In this document: in pieces, positions 41,066 through 48,663 of the stretch
How the letters are laid out: each line of letters begins with the position of its first letter
How positions within the stretch are numbered: position 1 is the stretch's first letter
The notes under the pieces: model-generated
Databases searched by the model: none
Seen by the model: only the letters and a program-made list of their open reading frames with translations
What the model was told of the DNA's origin: nothing
Translations under genes and position numbers: made by a program
Origin: Thiococcus pfennigii
GTDB taxonomy: Bacteria > Pseudomonadota > Gammaproteobacteria > Chromatiales > Chromatiaceae
DNA: 64,000 nt
NCBI RefSeq assembly: GCF_016583835.1
Contig: NZ_NRRW01000007.1
Location: 1 to 64,000 of the forward strand
Reading direction: 5' to 3'

Positions 41066-41091
41066 GGCGGGCAAGCGCAGCGCATCCCGCC
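41062..41091 (+). repeat. GGCGGG...CCCGCC palindromic repeat
   Basis: GTAGGGCGGGCAAGCGCAGC then GCATCCCGCC. The first bases supply the stop codon (TAG) of the DUF123 gene, so the repeat has joined directly to the gene end. A half unit CGCAACGCATCCCGCC follows at 41098-41113. Confidence 0.8.
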
Positions 41092-41130
41092 GTTCCAGCG
41101 CAACGCATCCCGCCGTCTGCGACCGAGAGC

Positions 41131-41216
41131 GTAGGTGCGGCCTCAGCCGCATCGCAATCCGCCCCCGCAGACGGTGAGGGTCGTCGTGGCCCGCGTGCGG
41201 CTGACGCCGCACCTAC
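41131..41216. repeat. 86-bp palindromic element with GTAGGTGCGGC ends
   Basis: Begins GTAGGTGCGGCCTCAGCCGC and ends GCGGCTGACGCCGCACCTAC; these ends are near-perfect inverted repeats of about 20 bases, so the element can fold into one long hairpin. It sits between the end of the DUF123 gene and the convergent yhbY. I saw no second copy in the window. Confidence 0.75.
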
Positions 41217-41270
41217 AGCGAGTCAACCGACAGCCGCGCAAACCTGGTGGGTCATTTTCCGGGCGTTGCC

Positions 41271-41585
41271 TCAGTCCACCGGCAAGGCGAGCGGCTGGCG
41301 CTTCTTCGGGTTGGCGCGGAAGAAGGCGGCCGTGTGGCCGATGCGGTCGATCAGGGCGCCGGCGGTGCGCTCGGCGATCTCGGCGGCCAGGGCGTCGCGT
41401 TCGTCGCGGTCGCCGGCGGCGATCTTGACCTTGATCAACTCGTGGTGTTCGAGGGCGAGGCCGATCTCGTTCAGCACCGCGTCGCTCAAGCCGTGCTGGC
41501 CGACGATGACGACGGGCTTGAGGTGGTGGACCTGGCGCTTCAGCCAGCGGCGCTGGCGTTCGGTGATGGGCTTGGATGGAGACAT
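41271..41585 (-). CDS. yhbY: YhbY-type RNA-binding protein (CRM domain)
   Basis: 104 residues, the usual size. A single CRM domain: QRRWLKRQVHHLKPVVIVGQ, the GxxG RNA-binding loop in GQHGLSDAVL, then HHELIKVKI and RIGHTAAFFR. YhbY associates with pre-50S ribosomes and is thought to help ribosome assembly. The ATG at 41585 (MSPSKPITER) is preceded by GGTGGAG-like sequence weakly; the frame stays open upstream but is not family-like. In many gammaproteobacteria yhbY is divergent from rlmE/ftsH; neither is present here. Confidence 0.92.
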   Translation of the reverse strand: MSPSKPITERQRRWLKRQVHHLKPVVIVGQHGLSDAVLNEIGLALEHHELIKVKIAAGDRDERDALAAEIAERTAGALIDRIGHTAAFFRANPKKRQPLALPVD

Positions 41586-42161
41586 GGATTCGGTCGGGTC
41601 GTGGCGGAAGTGGCAGTGGAGTCGAGTGGCCAGCGGCGGCGCGCTCGGCGGCCGGGGCACGGTCCGCGGTCGCCATCGGATCGCCCATGCGAGATAGGCG
41701 AACCGAGGTGCCAGCGATCCCGTGTCGCCCGGGACCGGCATCGCGGAAGGCCAGCCGACGAGGCGTGGCGCGCCGGCCGTGTGATGCCCAGGCGGTCGCG
41801 GGTCGGGCTTGCCGTTGCACAGGCCGCGCTGCGGACAGTTTACCCGACTTGCCCTCGCGTCGTGCGTGGACCCCGTCGCTCGACGATGGCCCTGGGGGCT
41901 CGCGCTTGCGTTATCCCAATCCGCAGGGCCCCGAGCTTTGTGGCGAGATCCCGTTCGCCGTCGAATTCTCTGGCCGAGATCGAAGGCGCGATCCGGTTCT
42001 ACCCGTTGTGCAGCGGGCCAAGAGGCAGGGAAAGGAACAGCTGGTGTGGGAATCGACCTGGACCCAGCATGAGGACGCCAAGGGACCGCTGGGATTCTTG
42101 ACCCCCGAGCTAACGTGACCGGCCTTGCTCGACCTTCCACCGTCTGGTTTTGCGCCGGTCT
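41586..42161. other. intergenic region between yhbY and a Uma2 gene
   Basis: 576 bp with no gene I can support. Plus-strand frames at 41930-42118 have a somewhat protein-like end (GEIPFAVEFSGRD then a Lys/Glu/Trp-rich stretch), possibly the tail of a decayed gene, but no family is recognisable and no start is convincing. Confidence 0.4.
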
Positions 42162-42749
42162 TTATCCGTGCCGTCTTGTGGGTAGCAAGTCGGCAATGGC
42201 GATTGCGCATCTCGGGGCGGCCAGCGGAGCAATCCGTTCGCCGGCTCGGAGCATCTGGACATCTTGGTAGGCGTCGCCGATAGGCGCTCGCCGGACCTCC
42301 ACGACAAGGTCGCGCAGATTGACGATCCAGTAATCGGCAATGGCGTTGCGTGCATAGGCGCGAGCCTTGCGATTGCGGTCGAAATCAAGGCTGCTGTCTG
42401 CCACCTCGACGATCAGCAGGGCATCGGACGGATGACGCTCTGCATAGTCGCGGGGGCTTCCCGGCACAACGGCGATGTCGGGCTCCGGTTCCGAGGTGTC
42501 GTCGAGGGCCAAAGGCTTTTGGCTGCGGATGTAGGCGCCGTCTGAGACGCATTCGCGTAAAGCGGCCTCTGTCAAGTCCGCCGCGCACGCGTGCAGACTC
42601 TTCTGCAGGCTCATGTCGATGATGTATCCGTCGAGAAGTTCCAGGCGCACGTCGGAACCGAACCCCCCGACATCGACGATGTGTTCGTACTCGGCCCTTG
42701 ACCAGCAGTGGGTTTGGTGGGGTACGGTTTTTTGGGTAGCGTCGGCCAT
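42162..42749 (-). CDS. Uma2-family PD-(D/E)XK nuclease-like protein
   Basis: 195 residues with the standard Uma2 (DUF820) order: VRLELLDGYIIDMS near residue 35, SEPEPDIAVVPG (the PD motif), LLIVEVADSSLDFDRNRKAR (E-V-x-x-S-S, then D and K) and AIADYWIVNLRDLVVEV. This is the common form of the family, unlike the divergent copy at 16698. The enzymatic activity and purpose are not established. The start at 42749 (MADATQKTV) is chosen by family length; an upstream ATG at 42809 is possible. A dispersed repeat lies just upstream, as for the SRAP gene. Confidence 0.82.
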   Translation of the reverse strand: MADATQKTVPHQTHCWSRAEYEHIVDVGGFGSDVRLELLDGYIIDMSLQKSLHACAADLTEAALRECVSDGAYIRSQKPLALDDTSEPEPDIAVVPGSPRDYAERHPSDALLIVEVADSSLDFDRNRKARAYARNAIADYWIVNLRDLVVEVRRAPIGDAYQDVQMLRAGERIAPLAAPRCAIAIADLLPTRRHG

Positions 42750-42827
42750 TGGCTTGGCTCCAGCCGGCTGTATCTGGCGTCGACTGGTAGCTGAAGAGTT
42801 CGCGGTCATGCTGTGGTCGGATACTAA

Positions 42828-42990
42828 GTGACGATTCAAGAACAACCGGCGCATCTTCATTTTGAACTACCAAACACGCGAAACATGCGAAACACGCGAA
42901 AAGTAGAATATACGCGGGGGAATCTGCCATTTTTTCGCGACTTTTGCGCGTTTCGTTGTTTCTTGTCTTCCGCGTGCTTGTATCGGTTGT
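42828..42990 (-). repeat. dispersed ~150-bp A/T-richer repeat, copy C, inverted (ACTACGAAA family)
   Basis: On the minus strand it starts ACCGATACAAGCACGCGGAA, GACAAGAAACAACGAAAC, passes an A-rich core and TTTCGCGTGTTTGGTAGTTC, and ends GGTTGTTCTTGAATCGTCAC. It matches copy A (10561-10710) at both ends, including the CGATAC-A/G-AGC start missing from copy B. It contains an extra internal CATGTTTCGCGTGTTT repeat. It sits immediately upstream of the second Uma2 gene, in the same orientation. Confidence 0.75.
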
Positions 42991-43325
42991 TTCCGCGCCG
43001 TTCCTGAGGATGGTCAATCCAGCAGAGCCTGGGGTTCAGCGCGAATCATCGGAAAATAGGGCCGACTGGACGCGCGATCGAGACGGAAGCCATGACCCGG
43101 CGAAAGGGTGGGGTGAGGTACGAATCCCAGCATCGGGCGGTTGGCAAGGCCCCGAAATCGCTCGCCCGCGCAGGCTGGGCCAGTCTACGATCCGTAACGG
43201 CGTTCGTCGGGCGGAACGCGAAGCGGTTCCGCCATGACGCGGCCGGGGGGTCGTCCGTGAGGCGCTCGGGCGCCGGATCCTGGATCGCCCTGGCGGGCCG
43301 CGACCCTCCAATCCTCGGGCGCCGC
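42991..43325. other. intergenic region downstream of the DUF3050 gene
   Basis: 335 bp. I see no gene, repeat or terminator with confidence; frames are short and Arg-rich. Confidence 0.4.
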
Positions 43326-44099
43326 TCAGCGTTGCGCCTCGATGGCCTCGAGGACGCCGTCCCAGAGGCGCAGTCGGGCGCAGATGGCCTCCTCGGCCGC
43401 GGTCGCGGCCTCCGCGATCCGCTCGGCGTCATCGTCGCAGAGGGCCGCGAGCAGGCGCAGCGACAGCGGGCCGTGGAAGTCCTCGTCGAGGTGGATGTGG
43501 CGCTCCAGATACTGATGGAAACGCGGTGCCCGCGTCGCGTCGACGGCCGTCGCGGCGAGGAGGCGGCGGAAGATGTCCGGGATCGCCTGTTCGCGACCGA
43601 AGGCGAGCGCGGCGGCGGCCATGTGCGGTTTGCCGGCACGGATGAAGCCGAAGGTCGTCTCGCAGAAACAGCGCGCCGGTAGCGGTACCAGGGCGCCGTA
43701 GAGGGCGGCGTCGACGCCCTGTTCGGCGACGCGCTCGAGGAAGCGGCGCGGGCGCTCGGCGTCGGCGCCGATCTCGGTCATCGCCGCGAGGTAGCCCTCG
43801 AAGTGGCTCGTGTAGTGGATCGTCCCCTCGGCATCCGGGATCGCGTCCGACTCCTCTTCGAGTACCAACTGATTGATGAAGTGGCGCACCGCTGGATCGC
43901 CGCTCGGCAGCCAGGGGACTCGGGTCGGCGCGACCTCGTCTTGCAGGTACTTGATCAGGGACATGAAGTCCCAGACCGAGTAGACGTGGTGGGCCATGAA
44001 GATCCGCAGGTCGGCGAGGTCGCGCAAGGCGGCGTAGAGGGGGTGTTGGTCGAGCTCTTCCCGGAGGGGGCGCAGCGGTTCGAAGTCGAAGTCGGGCAT
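43326..44099 (-). CDS. DUF3050 protein (heme-oxygenase-like fold family)
   Basis: 257 residues. Begins MPDFDFEPLRPLREELDQHP and continues LADLRIFMAHHVYSVWDFMS and YLQDEVAPTRVPW, the characteristic DUF3050 opening. Later landmarks are LVLEEESDAIPD, SHFEGYL and FHQYLERHIHLDEDFHG. The pattern of His and Glu on helices suggests a metal-binding helical bundle like the heme-oxygenase/TenA-like superfamily. The biochemical role is unknown. The ATG at 44099 fits family starts; the 67 codons of open frame upstream do not. Confidence 0.85.
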   Translation of the reverse strand: MPDFDFEPLRPLREELDQHPLYAALRDLADLRIFMAHHVYSVWDFMSLIKYLQDEVAPTRVPWLPSGDPAVRHFINQLVLEEESDAIPDAEGTIHYTSHFEGYLAAMTEIGADAERPRRFLERVAEQGVDAALYGALVPLPARCFCETTFGFIRAGKPHMAAAALAFGREQAIPDIFRRLLAATAVDATRAPRFHQYLERHIHLDEDFHGPLSLRLLAALCDDDAERIAEAATAAEEAICARLRLWDGVLEAIEAQR

Positions 44100-44541
44100 G
44101 GCGATGCAGTCCTGTGGCCCGCGCCCAGGCCGGCGCTGAGCGCCGATGATAGCATGCGCCCCCGCAGCGAACGACCGGGCGATGAGGCCGGCGAGGCGGG
44201 GCCTTTCGGAACAGCGGGAGAAGGCAGCCGAGGCGTATCGGCCGACTCCGCAGGCGTCGCCTGCCCAGGAGACGACGGTCCGGGCCTGGGCGACGCCCAA
44301 CTCGCTCGCCCTGGGAGGCGTCGCAGGGCTGATCCGTTCTGTGGCCTTTTTCGTTCAGAGTGAAGGGTTGGCGGTCGATCCTCGACTGGGTTGGTGCTCA
44401 GGCGAATGCTCGCCTCTCGCGGCGGTCGAGACGGCGGCCGCGGAGGCCCATCCCGCACGGCCGTGCCAATGACCGCGCGGCACACGCGGTCCGGTTAGCC
44501 CCGCGCGCCCAACCCCGCCCCCTCGCACGGCGCCGCGGCCC
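44100..44541. other. intergenic region upstream of rpsF, left part
   Basis: 442 bp with no gene. It contains a GCGACGCC...GGCGTCGC inverted pair at about 44291-44325 that shares the 17-base segment GCCCTGGGAGGCGTCGC with the hairpin at 44701-44744. Sequence from about 44504 is the flank of the composite repeat and matches 31377-31414. Confidence 0.5.
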
Positions 44542-44680
44542 GTAGGTCGGGTTACGCCCCCGCGGGGGCGTAACCCGACGGCCGACACCGTGGCGCTCTC
44601 CGAGGCCCCTGTCGGGTTACGGCGCGCGCAATCCTTTGTTTTACAAGGACCTCTGTGCCGGCGCGCCTAACCCGACCTAC
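44542..44680. repeat. GTAGGTCGGGTTA composite repeat, full copy 2
   Basis: 139 bp with the same inverted ends and internal pair as 31415-31552; the similarity to that copy extends about 38 bases beyond the left end (CGCACGGCGCCGCGGCCC flank), so the two were probably copied as a larger unit. It stands upstream of the rpsF promoter. Confidence 0.88.
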
Positions 44681-44700
44681 GGGCCGTGCCATCGGCACAG

Positions 44701-44744
44701 GCGACGCCGGCGGATCAGAACGGATCCGCCCTGGGAGGCGTCGC
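44701..44744. other. nested hairpin just upstream of the rpsF promoter
   Basis: Outer stem GCGACGCC/GGCGTCGC (8 bp) encloses inner stem GGCGGATC/GATCCGCC (8 bp) with loop AGAACG and a 6-base bulge CTGGGA. It ends 9 bases before the -35 element. It may insulate the ribosomal operon from upstream transcription; no T-run follows. Confidence 0.6.
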
Positions 44745-44753
44745 GGTAAATCT

Positions 44754-44781
44754 TTGACAGCCCCTCGCGCCTCCGTATAAT
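44754..44781 (+). promoter_or_regulatory. sigma-70 promoter of the rpsF operon
   Basis: Perfect TTGACA (44754-44759), 16 bases, perfect TATAAT (44776-44781). Transcription would start near 44788, leaving a leader of about 75 bases with an AAAGGAG ribosome-binding site before rpsF. Confidence 0.92.
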
Positions 44782-44863
44782 TCCCGGTTTGCCCCTGTCC
44801 CGGGGTGATCTCCTTGCCTCACCGCGCCCTTGCGGGAGGCTGTCCAATCCGAAAGGAGCGTCC

Positions 44864-45235
44864 ATGCGACATTATGAAGTGGTCTTTCTGGTTCATCCGA
44901 GCCAGAGCGAACAGGTGCCGGCGATGGTCGAGCGCTACCGTGCCAATCTGGAGCGGCGCGGCGGCAAGGTCCATCGCCTCGAGGATTGGGGCCGGCGTCA
45001 GCTGGCCTATCCGATCAACAAGATCCACAAGGCGCACTACGTGCTCCTCAACATCGAGTGCGACCAGGAGGCCCTCGACGAGCTTGAGAATGCCTTCCGT
45101 TTCAACGATGCGGTGCTGCGCAACCTCATCATCAAGCGTGATTCGGCCGTGACCGACCCCTCGCCGCTCGTCAAGAGCGCCGAGGATCGCGAGTCGCCCG
45201 AGCAGCCCTCGCGCGACAAGCCCAACGACGAATAA
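44864..45235 (+). CDS. rpsF: 30S ribosomal protein bS6
   Basis: 123 residues. [20 protein letters not shown] opening, [20 protein letters not shown] and [16 protein letters not shown] are classic bS6 landmarks. The C-terminal 25 residues are charged (Asp/Glu/Lys/Pro), as in other proteobacterial bS6 proteins. It binds 16S rRNA with bS18 on the 30S platform. AAAGGAG precedes the ATG. A consensus promoter drives the rpsF-rpsR group. Confidence 0.97.
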   Translation: MRHYEVVFLVHPSQSEQVPAMVERYRANLERRGGKVHRLEDWGRRQLAYPINKIHKAHYVLLNIECDQEALDELENAFRFNDAVLRNLIIKRDSAVTDPSPLVKSAEDRESPEQPSRDKPNDE

Positions 45236-45261
45236 GGCCGAACCCGGCTCAGGAGATTGCC

Positions 45262-45486
45262 ATGTCCCGTTTCTTCCGTCGCAAGCGTTATTGCCGTTTC
45301 ACCGCCGAGGGCATCGAGGAGATCGATTACAAGGATCTCAACCTGCTGAAGGCCTACGTCAGCGAGTCGGGCAAGATCGTGCCGAGCCGTATCACGGGGA
45401 CCTCGGCCCGCTATCAGCGTCAGTTGGCGATGGCCGTCAAGCGCGCACGCTTTCTCGCGCTGCTGCCCTATACCGACGGGCATTGA
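45262..45486 (+). CDS. rpsR: 30S ribosomal protein bS18
   Basis: 74 residues: [20 protein letters not shown], then [20 protein letters not shown] and [20 protein letters not shown], fully typical. It forms the 30S platform dimer with bS6. The gene begins 27 bp after rpsF with a CAGGAG ribosome-binding site. The Cys at position 11 is a single cysteine, not a zinc ribbon. Confidence 0.97.
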   Translation: MSRFFRRKRYCRFTAEGIEEIDYKDLNLLKAYVSESGKIVPSRITGTSARYQRQLAMAVKRARFLALLPYTDGH

Positions 45487-45592
45487 TCGGCGCGCCCGCG
45501 CGCTGGCCGCTCGACGGCACGGCCCACGTCTCCTCGCGAGGCGAGGTTCGCTGCGCCCGGCCGGCCCGCTCGTCGCATCCGCCTAGCGCGTG

Positions 45593-46510
45593 ATGAAAGC
45601 CCTCGCCCATTTCGCAATGCGCGGCCGCTCGCAGGCCGCTCTGGTGGCGTCCACCGGGGCGGTCTTGTCGGTGTTGCCGATCATCGGCCTGTTCGCGGCC
45701 CTCGCGAGCGCGGCCGTCGTCGCCCTGGCGACCCTGCGTCAGGGGGCCGGCGAGGGGGCGCTCTTGACCGTCTTCGCCGGTCTCGGCGGCGGCCTGCTGG
45801 CCTGGCTGGCCCTCGGCAGCCCGCTGCCGGCGCTCGGCTTCTGGCTCGCCTACTGGCTACCGGTCTGGGCGCTCGCGGTGGTGCTCGGCTGGTCGCGGTC
45901 GTTGTCGCTCGCGGTCCAGGCGGCGGCGCTGATCGCGCTCGTCGCGCTGGCCCTCGTCTATCTGCTGACCGGCGGGTCGGGCGAGGTCTGGATGGCGATG
46001 CTCGAGCCGCTGACCCAGGCGCTGATCGAGGCGCGCGTCATCGACGCGGCCGAGAGCCCGCAGCTGATCGCGCAGATCGCCGGCTGGATGCCCGGACTGC
46101 TCACGGCCTCCGTCTATCTGATGGTCCTGATCTCGCTGCTGCTGGGGCGTTGGTGGCAATCGCTGCTGTACGGACCGGGCGGCTTCGGGGCCGAGTACCG
46201 CGCGCTGCGGATCCATCCGGTGCTGGGCTTGGTGACGATCGCGCTGCACTTGGTCGTCGTCTTCACGAACGCCAACTGGGCGGTCGCCGCGCTCGTGATC
46301 GTCGGCGTGCTGCTCGTGCTCCAGGGGCTCGCGGTGCTCCATGCCCTGAGCGTCGCGCGCAACGCGCGCCCGGGTTGGCTGGTGGGGCTCTATGTCCTGT
46401 TCGTGCTGGGCTTCCCGCTCCCGCAGTTGGTCATCGCCGGGATCGGGCTGGCCGACCTCTGGGCGGATTGGCGGCGGCGGCTCGAACGGCGCAAGCAGGA
46501 TCGGTCGTGA
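45593..46510 (+). CDS. DUF2232 membrane protein
   Basis: 305 residues, about eight membrane helices, ending in an Arg/Lys-rich cytoplasmic tail (DWRRRLERRKQDRS). DUF2232 (YybS-like) proteins commonly lie between rpsR and rplI in gammaproteobacteria, and this position supports the call. The function is unknown; a role in envelope or ribosome-linked regulation has not been shown. The ATG at 45593 is directly preceded by a GTG codon in frame, so either may start. The gap to rpsR is 106 bp. Confidence 0.85.
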   Translation: MKALAHFAMRGRSQAALVASTGAVLSVLPIIGLFAALASAAVVALATLRQGAGEGALLTVFAGLGGGLLAWLALGSPLPALGFWLAYWLPVWALAVVLGWSRSLSLAVQAAALIALVALALVYLLTGGSGEVWMAMLEPLTQALIEARVIDAAESPQLIAQIAGWMPGLLTASVYLMVLISLLLGRWWQSLLYGPGGFGAEYRALRIHPVLGLVTIALHLVVVFTNANWAVAALVIVGVLLVLQGLAVLHALSVARNARPGWLVGLYVLFVLGFPLPQLVIAGIGLADLWADWRRRLERRKQDRS

Positions 46511-46553
46511 CGGCGCGCGGAAATCTGAATTCTGGCTTACGAGGAATAATCAA

Positions 46554-47003
46554 GTGGAAGTCATCCTGTTGAAGAAGGTCTCTGGCCTCGGGGCGCTGGG
46601 GGACAAGGTGTCCGTGCGGCCGGGATACGGCCGCAACTATCTGATACCGCAGGGGTTTGCGGTGCCTGCCACGGCCTCGAACCTGCAAGCGTTCGAGGAG
46701 CGTCGCGCCGAGTTGGAGCGCGAGGCAGCCGCCACGCTGGCCGCCGCCGAGGCGCGCCGCGAGCGGTTCGCGGGGCTGACCGTGACGATCGCGCGCCGGG
46801 CCGGCGACGAGGGTCGGCTGTTCGGGTCGGTCGGTGCCGTCGATATCGTCGAGGCGGTTGCTGCCCACGAGATCGAACTCGGCAAGCACGAGGTGCGGTT
46901 GCCCGCCGGTCCGCTGCGCGCGGCCGGCGAGCACGAGGTGACGCTGCACCTGCACGCCGACGTCGACGCGACCATCACCGTCGAGATCGTCGCCGAGTCC
47001 TGA
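46554..47003 (+). CDS. rplI: 50S ribosomal protein bL9
   Basis: 149 residues, the exact usual size. It begins with a GTG codon after GAGGAA: MEVILLKKVSGLGALGDKVS, then VRPGYGRNYLIPQGFAVPAT (N-terminal RNA-binding domain), a long connecting helix (about residues 40-75, Glu/Ala/Arg-rich) and a C-terminal domain with RLFGSVGAVDIVEAV. No ATG gives this N-terminus. It binds 23S rRNA near the L1 stalk. A very stable hairpin follows 12 bases after the stop. Confidence 0.96.
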   Translation: MEVILLKKVSGLGALGDKVSVRPGYGRNYLIPQGFAVPATASNLQAFEERRAELEREAAATLAAAEARRERFAGLTVTIARRAGDEGRLFGSVGAVDIVEAVAAHEIELGKHEVRLPAGPLRAAGEHEVTLHLHADVDATITVEIVAES

Positions 47004-47015
47004 ACCTGCGTGTTG

Positions 47016-47051
47016 CGACGGGCCGGCCGCTCTGGAGCGGCCGGCCCGTCG
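47016..47051 (+). terminator. strong hairpin after rplI
   Basis: A perfect 16-bp all-G/C-rich stem (CGACGGGCCGGCCGCT / AGCGGCCGGCCCGTCG) with loop CTGG. No T-run follows, so it may slow RNA polymerase or protect the mRNA end rather than act as a classical terminator. The remaining 205 bp to dnaB show no other feature. Confidence 0.65.
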
Positions 47052-47256
47052 GCCATCCCAATTCTCTGCGAATGCCGGCCGGGACGGGGCTTCGCTCCCC
47101 ATTGCCGTCGTTGGTGCCCGGTAGGACAATCCGATCGTTCCCGCTCGGCCGCCCGACGCCCCGCTTGACCGGTGCCGAGGCCGAGATCCCTGCGGTCCGC
47201 CGACGGCGCGTGCCCGCGGACCCTCTCCGATCCCGAATCGACGGCCCCTGTTGAGC

Positions 47257-48663
47257 ATGAGCGACACGAATCCGTTTCCGTCGCAGGTCGGTGTCCCCGA
47301 TGGCCGGGGCGGCCATCTGCGGCTGCCTCCGCACAATGTCCAGGCCGAGCAATCGCTGCTCGGTGGTCTGATGCTCGACAACGCGACCTGGGAGCGGGTC
47401 GCCGATGCGGTCCAGGAGCACGACTTCTACCGCCGCGAGCACCGGCTGATCTTCCGCGCCATCGCCCGGCTCGCCGAGGGTGATCAGCCGTTCGACGTGG
47501 TCACGCTGGCCGAGACCCTCGAGCGCAACGGCGCGCTCGAGGACGCCGGCGGCCTGCCGTACCTCGGCAACCTGGTCCAGGACACCCCGAGCGCCGCGAA
47601 CATCAAGGCCTACGCCAAGATCGTGCGCGAGCACGCGGTGCTGCGGCGGATGATCTCGGCCGGCACCGATATCGCCGACAGCGCCTACAATCCGCAGGGG
47701 CGCGAGGTCGTGGACCTCCTCGACGAGGCCGAGCGGCGGGTCTTCGAGATCGCCGAGCAGCAGGCCCGCGGGGGTGGCGGCTTCCAGCCGATCAAGGACC
47801 TGCTGCGCCAGGCCGTCGAGCGGGTCGATAAGCTCTTCCAGAGCGATGATCCGATCACCGGCCTGCCGACCGGCTTCCAGGACTTCGACATGATGACCTC
47901 GGGCCTCCAGCCCGCGGACCTGATCATCGTCGCCGGGCGCCCGTCGATGGGCAAGACCTCGTTCGCGATGAACATCGCCGAGCATGCGGCGATCAAGACG
48001 CGCCGCCCGGTCGCGGTCTTCAGTATGGAGATGCCGGGCGATGCGCTCGCGATGCGCATGATGTCCTCGCTCGGGCGCATCGATCAGCACCGGGTGCGCA
48101 CCGGCAAGCTCGGCGACGAGGAGTGGCCGCGCCTGACGTCGGCCGTGCACATCCTCGCCGAGGTGCCCCTCTTCATCGACGACACCCCGGCCCTGACGCC
48201 GACCGAGGTGCGCGCCCGGGCGCGGCGCCTCAAACGCGAGCACGACGACCTGGCGCTGATCGTGCTCGACTACATCCAGCTGATGCAGGCCCCGAGCGTC
48301 GGGGAGAACCGCGCCACCGAGATCTCGGCGATCTCCCGCTCGCTCAAGGCCCTGGCCAAGGAGCTCGATGTGCCGGTCATCGCCCTCTCGCAGCTCAACC
48401 GCAGCCTGGAGCAGCGGCCGAACAAGCGCCCGGTGATGTCGGATCTGCGCGAATCGGGCGCGATCGAGCAGGATGCGGACCTGATCGTCTTCATCTACCG
48501 CGACGAGGTCTATCACGAGGACAGCAAGGACAAGGGCATCGCCGAGATCATCATCGCCAAGCAGCGTAACGGCCCGATCGGCACGACCCGCCTGACCTTC
48601 CTCGGCAAGTACACCAAGTTCGAGAACTTCATCGCCGACGTCTACGGGGAGGACGGGTTTTGA
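47257..48663 (+). CDS. dnaB: replicative DNA helicase DnaB
   Basis: 468 residues. N-terminal DnaG-interacting domain (HNVQAEQSLLGGLMLDNATW), linker helix, then the RecA-like ATPase with Walker A GRPSMGKTSFAMN, Walker B LIVLDYIQLM, the sensor region SQLNRSLEQRPNKRP and MSDLRESGAIEQDADLI. No intein is present. It unwinds DNA ahead of the fork as a hexamer. The ATG at 47257 is preferred over a TTG two codons earlier. Its stop overlaps the start of alr by 4 bp. Confidence 0.97.
   Translation: MSDTNPFPSQVGVPDGRGGHLRLPPHNVQAEQSLLGGLMLDNATWERVADAVQEHDFYRREHRLIFRAIARLAEGDQPFDVVTLAETLERNGALEDAGGLPYLGNLVQDTPSAANIKAYAKIVREHAVLRRMISAGTDIADSAYNPQGREVVDLLDEAERRVFEIAEQQARGGGGFQPIKDLLRQAVERVDKLFQSDDPITGLPTGFQDFDMMTSGLQPADLIIVAGRPSMGKTSFAMNIAEHAAIKTRRPVAVFSMEMPGDALAMRMMSSLGRIDQHRVRTGKLGDEEWPRLTSAVHILAEVPLFIDDTPALTPTEVRARARRLKREHDDLALIVLDYIQLMQAPSVGENRATEISAISRSLKALAKELDVPVIALSQLNRSLEQRPNKRPVMSDLRESGAIEQDADLIVFIYRDEVYHEDSKDKGIAEIIIAKQRNGPIGTTRLTFLGKYTKFENFIADVYGEDGF

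Noticed and set aside
41576-42118. A 180-codon plus-strand frame between yhbY and the Uma2 gene.
   Set aside because: It overlaps the start region of yhbY, has no ribosome-binding site, and only its last 60 residues look protein-like. It may be a remnant but cannot be supported as a gene.
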